From an uncultured bacterium (GTDB taxonomy: Bacteria > Bacteroidota > Bacteroidia > Chitinophagales > CAIODY01), in the NCBI GenBank assembly GCA_903857255.1, contig CAIODY010000008.1:1-40250 (forward strand): a stretch of DNA of 40,250 nt, written 5' to 3'. Every line of letters begins with the position of its first letter. Positions within the stretch are counted from its first letter, which is position 1. The notes under the pieces were generated by a model that made no database searches, was not told where the DNA came from, and saw nothing but the letters and a program-made list of their open reading frames with translations. Shown here piece after piece: positions 34,418 to 40,250 of this stretch. The translations under genes were made by a program, and so were the position numbers.

Positions 34418-35233
34418 CTAAATCGGCGAACCACTCTCTTTCTTAATCAATTTTAAGGTTTGTTTATCAATAAATTTTGGAAAAAATTTGTTCAGCCAAA
34501 AAGTTGCTTTGCCTAGTATTGTCAATACTTTAAAGCTTTCTTTATGTTCGACGGCAAATAAAATTTCTTTGCCAACAGCTTCGGCACTCATCAATTTCGA
34601 TTCATCTAAAGGCGATTCATTCTGAGTTTTCCCTTCATTATTTAATGCAGTATTTCTAATGTTCGAATTGGTGTAACCCGGACAAATAATGGAAACACTC
34701 ACTTTTTTTTCCATCAATTCTAATCGCAAAGTTTCTAAAAAACCATTCATTGCAAACTTGCTTGATGAATAACCCGTTCTCCCCGGCAATCCTTTAAACC
34801 CAGCTACAGAGCTTATTCCAGCAATGGCTCCTTTGTTTTTGATTAATTGTGGCAAAGCATATTTGCAACAATAAACAGTTCCCCAATAGTTCACGTCCAT
34901 CAATTTCTTCAACACACTTAAATCTAAATCAGCAAAAGAAGCTCTCATCGAAATGCCTGCGTTGTTGATTAAAACATCAATTGTTCCAAATTTTTCGATG
35001 GTTTTTTCCATCAGATTTTTGCAATCACTTTCGATGGCTACATCAGTTTTTATCAACAAATATTTTTCTTCCAAAATTTTTCTGCTATTCAATTCTGCTT
35101 TCACAATTTCTAAATTTCGTGCAGCAAAAACAACTCTTGCATTTCTGTTTAATGCTTCTAATGCAGTTTCCAAGCCGATTCCAGACGATGCACCAGTGAT
35201 GACAACAATTTTATTTTCAAAAAAATTACTCAT
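34418..35233 (-). CDS. SDR family oxidoreductase
   Basis: A short-chain dehydrogenase/reductase of 271 residues. The NAD(P)-binding motif TGASSGIG is at 13-20, NNAG at 90-93, and the catalytic Ser142, Tyr155 and Lys159 are all present (GYSSSKFAMNGF). FAARN after strand 2 suggests an NADPH preference. The C-terminus is basic and hydrophobic. I chose the ATG at 35233 because it puts the nucleotide-binding strand at the usual distance from the start; the in-frame start at 35269 would add 12 residues. It converges with the LpxD-like gene, 25 bases away. The general type resembles DltE/SadH-like SDRs. The substrate is unknown. Confidence 0.78.
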   Translation of the reverse strand: MSNFFENKIVVITGASSGIGLETALEALNRNARVVFAARNLEIVKAELNSRKILEEKYLLIKTDVAIESDCKNLMEKTIEKFGTIDVLINNAGISMRASFADLDLSVLKKLMDVNYWGTVYCCKYALPQLIKNKGAIAGISSVAGFKGLPGRTGYSSSKFAMNGFLETLRLELMEKKVSVSIICPGYTNSNIRNTALNNEGKTQNESPLDESKLMSAEAVGKEILFAVEHKESFKVLTILGKATFWLNKFFPKFIDKQTLKLIKKESGSPI

Positions 35234-35300
35234 AATTTTTAGAATGATTTTTGGTTTTGCAAAATACAAATCATTAACTCATCTACTTCTTTAAATTTCA

Positions 35301-35329
35301 TTGAAATAAAAATCAAAGAATTATTTTTG
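35301..35329 (+). promoter_or_regulatory. candidate promoter of the DUF3089 gene
   Basis: TATTTTTG at 35322-35329 fits TAnnTTTG exactly, and TTG at 35301-35303 lies 18 bases upstream. The ATG at 35346 follows 16 bases later. Confidence 0.5.
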
Positions 35330-35345
35330 GCAAAACTTCATTTTC

Positions 35346-36395
35346 ATGAAATCAAAAAGCATTTCGATTGTCGTTCTACTTTCAATTCTACTTTTTAATT
35401 CTTGCTGTTTCAGAATAAAAAAAACTATTGAATTTATGCACCAACCATTTGAACAAGTGGCTGCGCCTGCTACGCCAAATTATGCTGAAAGCAAGAACTG
35501 GGCTGCATTGCCAACCCAAGCATCAACCTGCAATTTTTCGCCTGATGGAAAAATAGATTCTTCTTTGTGGGCAAATGTTGATGTATTTTGGATTCATCCA
35601 ACCACTTATACCCAACGACCCGAAGAAATTTTTTGTTGGAATGCTGATGTGAATGATGAAACTTTAAATGCCAAAACTGACCGTTCTACCATGCGTTTAC
35701 AAGCCAGTGTATTTAATGCAGCAGGCAGAATTTATGCGCCACGTTATCGGCAAGCGCATTTGTATTCTTTTTTCACACCCGATAAATCGTTGAAGAAAAA
35801 AGCTTTGCAAGTAGCATATTCAGATGTGAAAAAATCGTTTGAATATTATTTAGAACACTACAATAATGGCAGACCAATTATTATTGCATCGCACAGCCAA
35901 GGCGGATTACATGCGTATTGGTTGTTGAGAGATTTTTTCGCCAACAAACCTTTGATGAAAAAATTAGTGTGTGCTTATATAGTTGGAATGCCCATTCCTA
36001 AAGACTCTTTGAACTTTTTATTGCCATGTACCGATTCATCGCAAATAGGTTGTTATGTGAGTTGGTACACTTTTAAAAAAGGATTTTATCCGAAAAATTA
36101 TTGGGAATATCAAGTGGCTTACTGTGTCAATCCAATCACATGGAATGCTGATGAATTGTACGTTTCAAAAGAAAAAAATCAAGGTGCAGTGTTACAAGAT
36201 TTTAAAAAAATAAGAACACATTTTGTTGGTGCAGAAGTGCATAAAAATTTGCTTTGGATAAAATCTCCTTTTCCAGTTTTAACATTTTTCAAGCGAATAA
36301 AAAATTATCACATTGGTGATATTAATTTATTTTATGAGAATGTAAAAAACAACGCCAAGCATCGCTCTGAAAGCTATTTACAACAACATCGCTAA
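35346..36395 (+). CDS. DUF3089 alpha/beta-hydrolase-like lipoprotein
   Basis: A 349-residue lipoprotein with lipobox FNSC (Cys20). The body matches DUF3089: VDVFWIHPTTYTQ, NDETLNAKTDRSTMRLQASVFN, GRIYAPRYRQAHLYSFF. It contains the nucleophile elbow ASHSQGG with Ser184, as in alpha/beta hydrolases and lipases. The acid and histidine of the triad cannot be fixed by eye. It is probably a periplasmic or outer-membrane-anchored esterase-like protein with unknown substrate. The gene has its own promoter match and converges with the TonB-type gene, 7 bases away. I am confident of the family, not of the activity. Confidence 0.8.
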   Translation: MKSKSISIVVLLSILLFNSCCFRIKKTIEFMHQPFEQVAAPATPNYAESKNWAALPTQASTCNFSPDGKIDSSLWANVDVFWIHPTTYTQRPEEIFCWNADVNDETLNAKTDRSTMRLQASVFNAAGRIYAPRYRQAHLYSFFTPDKSLKKKALQVAYSDVKKSFEYYLEHYNNGRPIIIASHSQGGLHAYWLLRDFFANKPLMKKLVCAYIVGMPIPKDSLNFLLPCTDSSQIGCYVSWYTFKKGFYPKNYWEYQVAYCVNPITWNADELYVSKEKNQGAVLQDFKKIRTHFVGAEVHKNLLWIKSPFPVLTFFKRIKNYHIGDINLFYENVKNNAKHRSESYLQQHR

Positions 36396-36402
36396 AATGA
36401 AA

Positions 36403-37269
36403 TTATCTATTTCGGAAATTAAAAATTACTGTGCCTGATTCTTCTTCGGCATCTTGCTTAGGGCTAAACTTTATATCTCTTGCCGCTTTCAAGGCTAATC
36501 CCTTTAAATACGAACTAGAAGTAGTAGAGCCTTTTTCAGAATAATTTGCACTTATCACATTCCCATTTTCATCCACTGAAATACTAATGGCTACTTTTCC
36601 TTCTTCTTTTGAATTATCGCTGATGGTTGGAATATGCCTTCTTACTCTTTTGCTAATTTTTCCTTTAAAACTTGGACCACTTCCTGCATCGCCCAACCCA
36701 GTATTTTCACCAGAATAAACTTTTCCATTCGGGTCGCCATCAGGAACACCTTTATCACCAACGCCTTGTCCGTTGCCTTCACTTTTACTATTATTACTTC
36801 GATTTAGCAATCCCCTTAATTTATTTCTTGTTTCTTCTGCTTTAACTTTATTAGCCGCCATTTCCTTTGCAATCCTATCTGCTTCTACTTTTTCAGGGTC
36901 AGGTTTTGGATTATCAATTGGTTTTTTCTTAATCGGTTTTGTTGTTGGATTTGATTTTTTTGGTGTTTCAACTGATGCTGCATCTTCATGGTCTTGCGTA
37001 TTCACAGCATCAGGCAATTGCGTTGCTGATGAAGCAGTTGCATGAGCGTTGGATTGTTCTGTTTTTTCTGCATCGCTTAATGGTTGCACATCTCCGCTAC
37101 CATCAGGACTATCACCTAAATTTACTAACATACCCATTTCTTCTTCGGGCTTACCAATTTTTCCAATTGAATAAGGAATAAAATACAACAACAAAAACAA
37201 CAACACTGCAATGCCAGCAGTAATTGCAGCCGATTGATAACGATATTTTATTTCTGGTTGAATGGTCAT
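36403..37269 (-). CDS. TonB family energy-transducing protein
   Basis: A 288-residue inner-membrane-anchored protein with TonB layout. A short cytoplasmic start is followed by one membrane segment (about 14-33), a long flexible linker rich in Asp, Ser, Pro and Lys (PTTKPIKKKPIDNPKPDPEK), and a C-terminal domain from about 200 (EGKVAISISVDENGNVISA, then ARDIKFSPKQDAEE) like the TonB C-terminus. It would carry proton-motive energy from the ExbB-ExbD complex, encoded just upstream, to outer-membrane receptors; TolA-like use is an alternative. I chose the ATG at 37269; the in-frame start at 37290 adds seven residues. The 35-base gap to exbD fits an operon. Confidence 0.8.
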   Translation of the reverse strand: MTIQPEIKYRYQSAAITAGIAVLLFLLLYFIPYSIGKIGKPEEEMGMLVNLGDSPDGSGDVQPLSDAEKTEQSNAHATASSATQLPDAVNTQDHEDAASVETPKKSNPTTKPIKKKPIDNPKPDPEKVEADRIAKEMAANKVKAEETRNKLRGLLNRSNNSKSEGNGQGVGDKGVPDGDPNGKVYSGENTGLGDAGSGPSFKGKISKRVRRHIPTISDNSKEEGKVAISISVDENGNVISANYSEKGSTTSSSYLKGLALKAARDIKFSPKQDAEEESGTVIFNFRNR

Positions 37270-37304
37270 GTTTTGTGAGATGCTATACAATCAAAATTCC
37301 ACAA

Positions 37305-37706
37305 TTATTTATCCAAAGGTTTTGTAGCCAACACCACTTTTACTTTTAAATTTTTGGCGATGTTCATCACTTTCACCACCTCTTCAATCGGAACAGTTTT
37401 ATCCGCATTGATAACAATAGCTGGGTCAGTTTGATTGCCTAAATAAGATTTCACCGCATCTTCCAAACCCTCGTATGGCGTAAGTTTGGTGGCAACATAA
37501 AAATTCTTTTGAGCATCAATACTTACCACAACAGTTTGTTTGGCTGAAGTATTCGTATCAGCTTTTGGTAATGTTAATTTGATAACATTCGGATTGGCAA
37601 GTGTGGCAGCCAACAGAAAAAAGAACAACAAAAAGAAAAGTATATCCGCCATGGAATGCGTATAAATTTCTGCTTCGTTGTGTTGATGTCTGCGTCTTAA
37701 TTTCAT
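37305..37706 (-). CDS. exbD: ExbD/TolR family proton-channel subunit
   Basis: A 133-residue protein with a cytoplasmic basic start (MKLRRRHQHNEAE), a single membrane segment (about 20-41) and a periplasmic domain. Asp21 in SMADILFFLLFFFLL sits where the proton-carrying Asp of ExbD/TolR lies. The periplasmic part has VVVSIDAQKNFYV and IVINADKTVPIEEVVKVM, both family-like. The ATG at 37706 is preferred; the longer in-frame start at 37739 would use codons derived from an intergenic repeat. It sits between exbB and the tonB-like gene. The 134-base gap to exbB is unusually long for this operon and holds a repeat-like sequence. Confidence 0.87.
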   Translation of the reverse strand: MKLRRRHQHNEAEIYTHSMADILFFLLFFFLLAATLANPNVIKLTLPKADTNTSAKQTVVVSIDAQKNFYVATKLTPYEGLEDAVKSYLGNQTDPAIVINADKTVPIEEVVKVMNIAKNLKVKVVLATKPLDK

Positions 37707-37723
37707 TTTAGTATTTTTTATTT

Positions 37724-37829
37724 CCCACAGATAACACAAATTGCACTGATTTTTTCGCTTGCGAAACTATGTGTTGCTTGTATTTCAAAACTTGTATTCT
37801 ATGTTTTTTATGTGCCTATGTGGTTAATG
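37724..37829. repeat. probable dispersed intergenic repeat between exbB and exbD
   Basis: On the minus strand the sequence reads as a series of ACCACATAGG, CACATAAA, AACATAGAAT and AACACATAG words, then a small hairpin (TTTCGCAAGCGAAA around 37753-37768), then a CAGTGCAATTTGTGTTATCTGTGG-type tail. I recall sequences of this pattern as common intergenic repeats in Bacteroidota genomes. It fills almost the whole gap and has no coding look. Confidence 0.5.
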
Positions 37830-37840
37830 TATTTATCAAA

Positions 37841-38542
37841 TTATTTTTCTGTTGGCTCTTGTAATAAATCTAAAAAATCAGCAGTTGCACTTTCAATTTT
37901 GTTGACGATTCTATCAATCATTCCATTCAACGAGTTATAGCAAATGAAAGCGAAAATCCCAACAATCAAGCCCGAAGCCGATGTTACCATTTTAATATTA
38001 ATACCGCTTGCGATTACGCCGATACTCAAATTGTTATCAGCAGCAATGTCTTCAAACAATTTCATCATCCCTGCAATCGTTCCTAAGAATCCAAACATGG
38101 GCGCAATACCAGCAATGATTTTAAGGATATTTAAAAAACGTTCGAGTTTGTAAATTTCTAATTCAGCTACATTTTCCATGCTGCGTTCAATTTCTTTAAT
38201 TGGTTTTCCAATTCGTGAAACACCTTTTTCAATCACTCTTGCAATGGGTGAAGTGCTGCCTTTGCAATAAGATTTTGCAGCGGCAATATTACCATTGCTA
38301 ATGTGGTCTTTCACAGCAGCCATAAAATTATCTTCAATTTTATTGGCTTTAGTAATGATTAATAGTCGCTCCACGAAAAAATAAATGGTGCCGAAAAACA
38401 ACAACGCAATTGGAATCATTAGCCAACCACCTTTTAAAATTAAATCGAATAAACTGGTGTGTGGCACTTCGGCTGCAGCTTTGGCAGCAGCTTGCACGAT
38501 GGGTTTGGTAGAATCTACAATTTGCAAAATGATATGGAGCAT
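37841..38542 (-). CDS. exbB: MotA/TolQ/ExbB proton-channel family protein
   Basis: A 233-residue inner-membrane protein with three membrane segments: about 37-58 (GGWLMIPIALLFFGTIYFFVE), about 125-147 (IIAGIAPMFGFLGTIAGMM) and about 168-190. The cytoplasmic loop between the first two carries RVIEKGVSRIGKPIKEIERSMEN, and GFLGTIAGMMKLFEDIA is the family signature. It forms the pentameric channel with ExbD inside, energising the TonB-type protein encoded downstream. An Ala/Lys-rich periplasmic stretch (about 12-25) precedes the first helix, which is a little unusual. It is the first gene of the exbB-exbD-tonB set. I found no good -7 element near the ATG at 38542. Confidence 0.88.
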   Translation of the reverse strand: MLHIILQIVDSTKPIVQAAAKAAAEVPHTSLFDLILKGGWLMIPIALLFFGTIYFFVERLLIITKANKIEDNFMAAVKDHISNGNIAAAKSYCKGSTSPIARVIEKGVSRIGKPIKEIERSMENVAELEIYKLERFLNILKIIAGIAPMFGFLGTIAGMMKLFEDIAADNNLSIGVIASGINIKMVTSASGLIVGIFAFICYNSLNGMIDRIVNKIESATADFLDLLQEPTEK

Positions 38543-38643
38543 TTCTTTTGAATTTGGTTAAAGTGTGATTGCCTAAAATTACAAGTGTTGAAATGCTTCG
38601 ATAGAGAAAGTGTTTTGTTTTTATAAACTGAATGAAAGGAGAC

Positions 38644-38672
38644 TGTACAAATCAATGTACAAGCCTTGTACG
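38644..38672. promoter_or_regulatory. operator-like array of three TGTACAA half-sites
   Basis: TGTACAA occurs at 38644-38650 and again at 38656-38662, 12 bases apart. An inverted copy (TTGTACG, 38666-38672) completes a 15-base palindrome GTACAAG-C-CTTGTAC at 38657-38671. It lies 102 bases upstream of exbB and 134 bases upstream of gldF, in a region with no genes. This looks like a binding site for a dimeric regulator, with an extra half-site. The regulator is not known. Confidence 0.45.
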
Positions 38673-38697
38673 AAAAGCATTAGCAAAAGTTTCAACA

Positions 38698-38732
38698 AAT
38701 AATTTTCAACAATTTTCATTTTGAAAATTATT
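38698..38732. repeat. 12-bp inverted repeat with alternative inner hairpin
   Basis: AATAATTTTCAA (38698-38709) pairs perfectly with 38721-38732 across an 11-base loop. The loop itself contains a second copy of AATTTTCA (38711-38718) that can pair with 38722-38729 instead, around a TTT loop. The same right arm therefore serves two exclusive hairpins. No T run follows, so a terminator is unlikely. Confidence 0.5.
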
Positions 38733-38766
38733 AGAAGATAATTTACAAGCGGCTTGCATTAACAAT

Positions 38767-38774
38767 TATCTTTG
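38767..38774 (+). promoter_or_regulatory. -7 element upstream of gldF
   Basis: TATCTTTG fits TAnnTTTG exactly and ends 31 bases before the gldF ATG. The -33 region is weak (ATTTAC near 38741). The two repeat clusters at 38644-38672 and 38698-38732 lie just upstream, where a regulator would act. Confidence 0.45.
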
Positions 38775-38805
38775 TTCACTAAAATAAAAAAACTTAAAGC
38801 AATTC

Positions 38806-39537
38806 ATGTTTCCAATTTATCGAAAAGAGATTACTTTATTTTTCAGTTCACTCATTGGTTATATTTCGATGGGTGTTTTTTTAATTGGCTTGAGCCTTTT
38901 TGTATGGCTGATTCCCGACAGCAATCTTTTACAAATGGGCTATGCCAATTTGAATCCGTTGTTCGATTATGCGCCTATGATTTTATTGTTTTTGATTCCT
39001 GCCATCACCATGCGTTCGATTGCCGAAGAAAATAAAAATGGCACCATTGAATTATTAACTACTCGTCCATTAACCGATTGGCAAATCATTTGGGGAAAAT
39101 ATTTAGCGGCTGTAACACTTTATGCAGTGAGCCTTTTGCCCACCTTAATTTATTATTATAGCATTTACAAATTAGCCAACCCAGTTGGAAATATCGATAA
39201 TGGCGCATTGATTGGCTCTTACTTCGGGTTGTTTATGTTGGGTGCAACTTTTACAGCCATTGGAATCTTTGCATCATCCATCACATCCAACCAAGTAGTT
39301 GCTTTCATAGCCGCTGTGAGTATGTGTTTCATCATGTATATGTGTTTCGATTACATCAGTAAAATGCCAGGCATATTCGGTCAGTTTGATTTTTATGTGC
39401 AGCAGATTGGCATCAACGAACATTACAATGCGGTGAGTTATGGCGTGATTGATACTCGTGATGTGATTTATTTTATTTCAGTAATCGGAATATTTTTATT
39501 TGGAACAAAAACAGTTTTACAAGCAAGAAAATGGTAA
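38806..39537 (+). CDS. gldF: gliding-motility ABC transporter permease GldF
   Basis: The membrane subunit of the GldA-GldF-GldG ABC-2 type transporter linked to gliding motility in Flavobacterium and widely kept in Bacteroidota. The 243 residues have six membrane segments. Characteristic parts are MFPIYRKEITLFFSSLIGY at the start, PAITMRSIAEENKNGTIELL (the ABC-2 coupling loop) and LLTTRPLTDWQIIWGKYLA. The ending LFGTKTVLQARKW is also typical. Its stop codon overlaps the start of the next gene by 7 bases, which implies translational coupling. gldG normally follows gldF, but here a TlpA-like gene does. The upstream region contains an operator-like array and an inverted repeat. Confidence 0.9.
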   Translation: MFPIYRKEITLFFSSLIGYISMGVFLIGLSLFVWLIPDSNLLQMGYANLNPLFDYAPMILLFLIPAITMRSIAEENKNGTIELLTTRPLTDWQIIWGKYLAAVTLYAVSLLPTLIYYYSIYKLANPVGNIDNGALIGSYFGLFMLGATFTAIGIFASSITSNQVVAFIAAVSMCFIMYMCFDYISKMPGIFGQFDFYVQQIGINEHYNAVSYGVIDTRDVIYFISVIGIFLFGTKTVLQARKW

Positions 39538-40250
39538 AGATTTTTCTATTTACATTAGCTTTCTTATGTGGTATTACTGCATTTTCAAAAAGTGAAAAAA
39601 TAAAACTTCACAACAAAGTCAGTGAGTTTTCTCATGATACTTTATTGGTAGGCAGTTTTTTAAATACCAATAGAACATATTCGGTATCCATCTTCTCTAA
39701 TTTGTGGAGTGCAATTTCGTTTTTTAGAAATTCTAAGGATACAATTTTTATGATTGGGATAATTGATAGCGTAAAGAATCAACGAATAATTTTACACAGA
39801 AACAAAGGAACACTTTTCACCTTGTACGGCAATTCTTTTCGCCTTATTGATTTGGATATAGAAAATAGAATTTTAGAAATAGAACAGATTGGGAAGAAAA
39901 TAAAAACCAACCATTTTGACTTAACAGATAGTTTTCCTAATCTATCCCAAACACTTCAAATTGAAGGAGATTTCAAAGAAGTTTTAGGCGATATTAAATC
40001 AAAAAAATACGACCACTATTATCTTAATTTCTGGGCAACTTATTGTGTTCCATGTATCAAACATTTTAGTGAACTTCCAAAATTTGCTTCCTACAATACA
40101 AAGGTGATTAATGTATGCGCTGGCGTTTCCGATACCCTTGCAAGAAGAATTATTACAACAAAAAAACCAGTCGGGTTTAATTTTTATTGTGAAGAAGAAT
40201 TTGTTCATGATTTGAATTTTGAAGGTGGATTTCCTTCTGGAGCCTTATAC
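39531..40250 (+). CDS. TlpA-like thioredoxin-fold protein (3' end outside window)
   Basis: An open frame of 240 codons that runs off the window end, so the protein is partial. It begins with ATG inside the last codons of gldF (ATGGTAA overlap). The N-terminus MVKIFLFTLAFLCGITAFS is a signal peptide with cleavage near AFS. Residues about 25-150 are a beta-rich region of unknown type. The thioredoxin-like domain then starts, with YLNFWATYCVPCIKHFSELP: the redox pair is Cys172 and Cys175 and the Trp is 168. The arrangement is that of periplasmic TlpA/ResA-like disulfide reductases. The target is unknown. The link to gldF is by position only. Confidence 0.75.
   Translation, partial: MVKIFLFTLAFLCGITAFSKSEKIKLHNKVSEFSHDTLLVGSFLNTNRTYSVSIFSNLWSAISFFRNSKDTIFMIGIIDSVKNQRIILHRNKGTLFTLYGNSFRLIDLDIENRILEIEQIGKKIKTNHFDLTDSFPNLSQTLQIEGDFKEVLGDIKSKKYDHYYLNFWATYCVPCIKHFSELPKFASYNTKVINVCAGVSDTLARRIITTKKPVGFNFYCEEEFVHDLNFEGGFPSGALY

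Noticed and set aside
37753-37768. TTTCGC/GCGAAA hairpin as a terminator between exbB and exbD
   Set aside because: The stem is only 5-6 bp and lies inside a dispersed-repeat-like sequence. Ending transcription there would separate genes that need joint expression. It is better explained as part of the repeat.
1-40250. Mobile elements, prophage or defence island
   Set aside because: No transposase, integrase, terminal inverted repeats with target duplication, toxin-antitoxin pair or known defence gene was seen. The gene content is ordinary housekeeping, catabolic and envelope genes.

Overview
The window looks like a chromosomal segment of a low-GC member of the Bacteroidota. The grounds are two proteins with C-terminal type IX secretion (T9SS) sorting domains, a gliding-motility ABC permease (GldF), promoter-like TAnnTTTG elements with no visible Shine-Dalgarno use, a Bacteroidota-type tryptophan dioxygenase relative, and dispersed CACATAG/CACAGAT intergenic sequence of the kind I recall from this phylum. 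I would guess the Chitinophagales/Sphingobacteriales side, but cannot prove it. I see no insertion sequence, prophage, integrase or CRISPR array, and coding density is high. The longest non-coding stretch is about 260 bases, upstream of gldF.

Layout. 1-1.8 kb: a small lipoprotein, then rluB-like pseudouridine synthase and tadA. 1.8-4.1 kb (minus): a large T9SS protein with a seven-copy propeller-like repeat. 4.3-7 kb: a tryptophan 2,3-dioxygenase family protein and a convergent membrane glycosyltransferase-like protein. 7.1-9.9 kb: a membrane-anchored PASTA protein followed by a second T9SS protein. 9.9-11.3 kb: tgt, tRNA-Pro(TGG) and a strong terminator. 11.3-12.9 kb (minus): CvpA family, a YdfG-like SDR and a small orphan. 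13-16.5 kb: a methylcrotonyl-CoA-carboxylase-like beta subunit, a lipoprotein and a GH18 chitinase. 16.6-19 kb (minus): a FadN-type beta-oxidation fusion. 19.1-23.6 kb: a GT39-like membrane protein, thrS and a FAH-family hydrolase. 23.7-28.9 kb: an exported protein, a phosphoglycosyl transferase, a PglF/CapD-type dehydratase and uvrC. 29-33.3 kb (minus): an oligopeptide-type ABC importer (two permeases and a binding lipoprotein, no ATPase genes here). 33.5-36.4 kb: an LpxD-like acyltransferase, an SDR and a DUF3089 lipoprotein. 36.4-38.5 kb (minus): an exbB-exbD-tonB set. 38.8 kb to the end: gldF overlapping a TlpA-like thioredoxin-fold gene cut by the window edge.

How it fits together. Most genes are housekeeping (tRNA and rRNA modification, DNA repair, Thr-tRNA synthesis) or catabolic (leucine-type acyl-CoA carboxylation, fatty-acid beta-oxidation, FAH and tryptophan chemistry, chitin hydrolysis, peptide uptake). 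The rest serve the envelope: polymer or glycan initiation, lipid A, TonB energisation, gliding and T9SS cargo. I found no clear new multi-gene system. The least explained parts are the intergenic region upstream of gldF, with two three-half-site repeat clusters, the unusual gldF-tlpA overlap, the dispersed repeat splitting exbB from exbD, and the loss of the zinc cysteines in Tgt.
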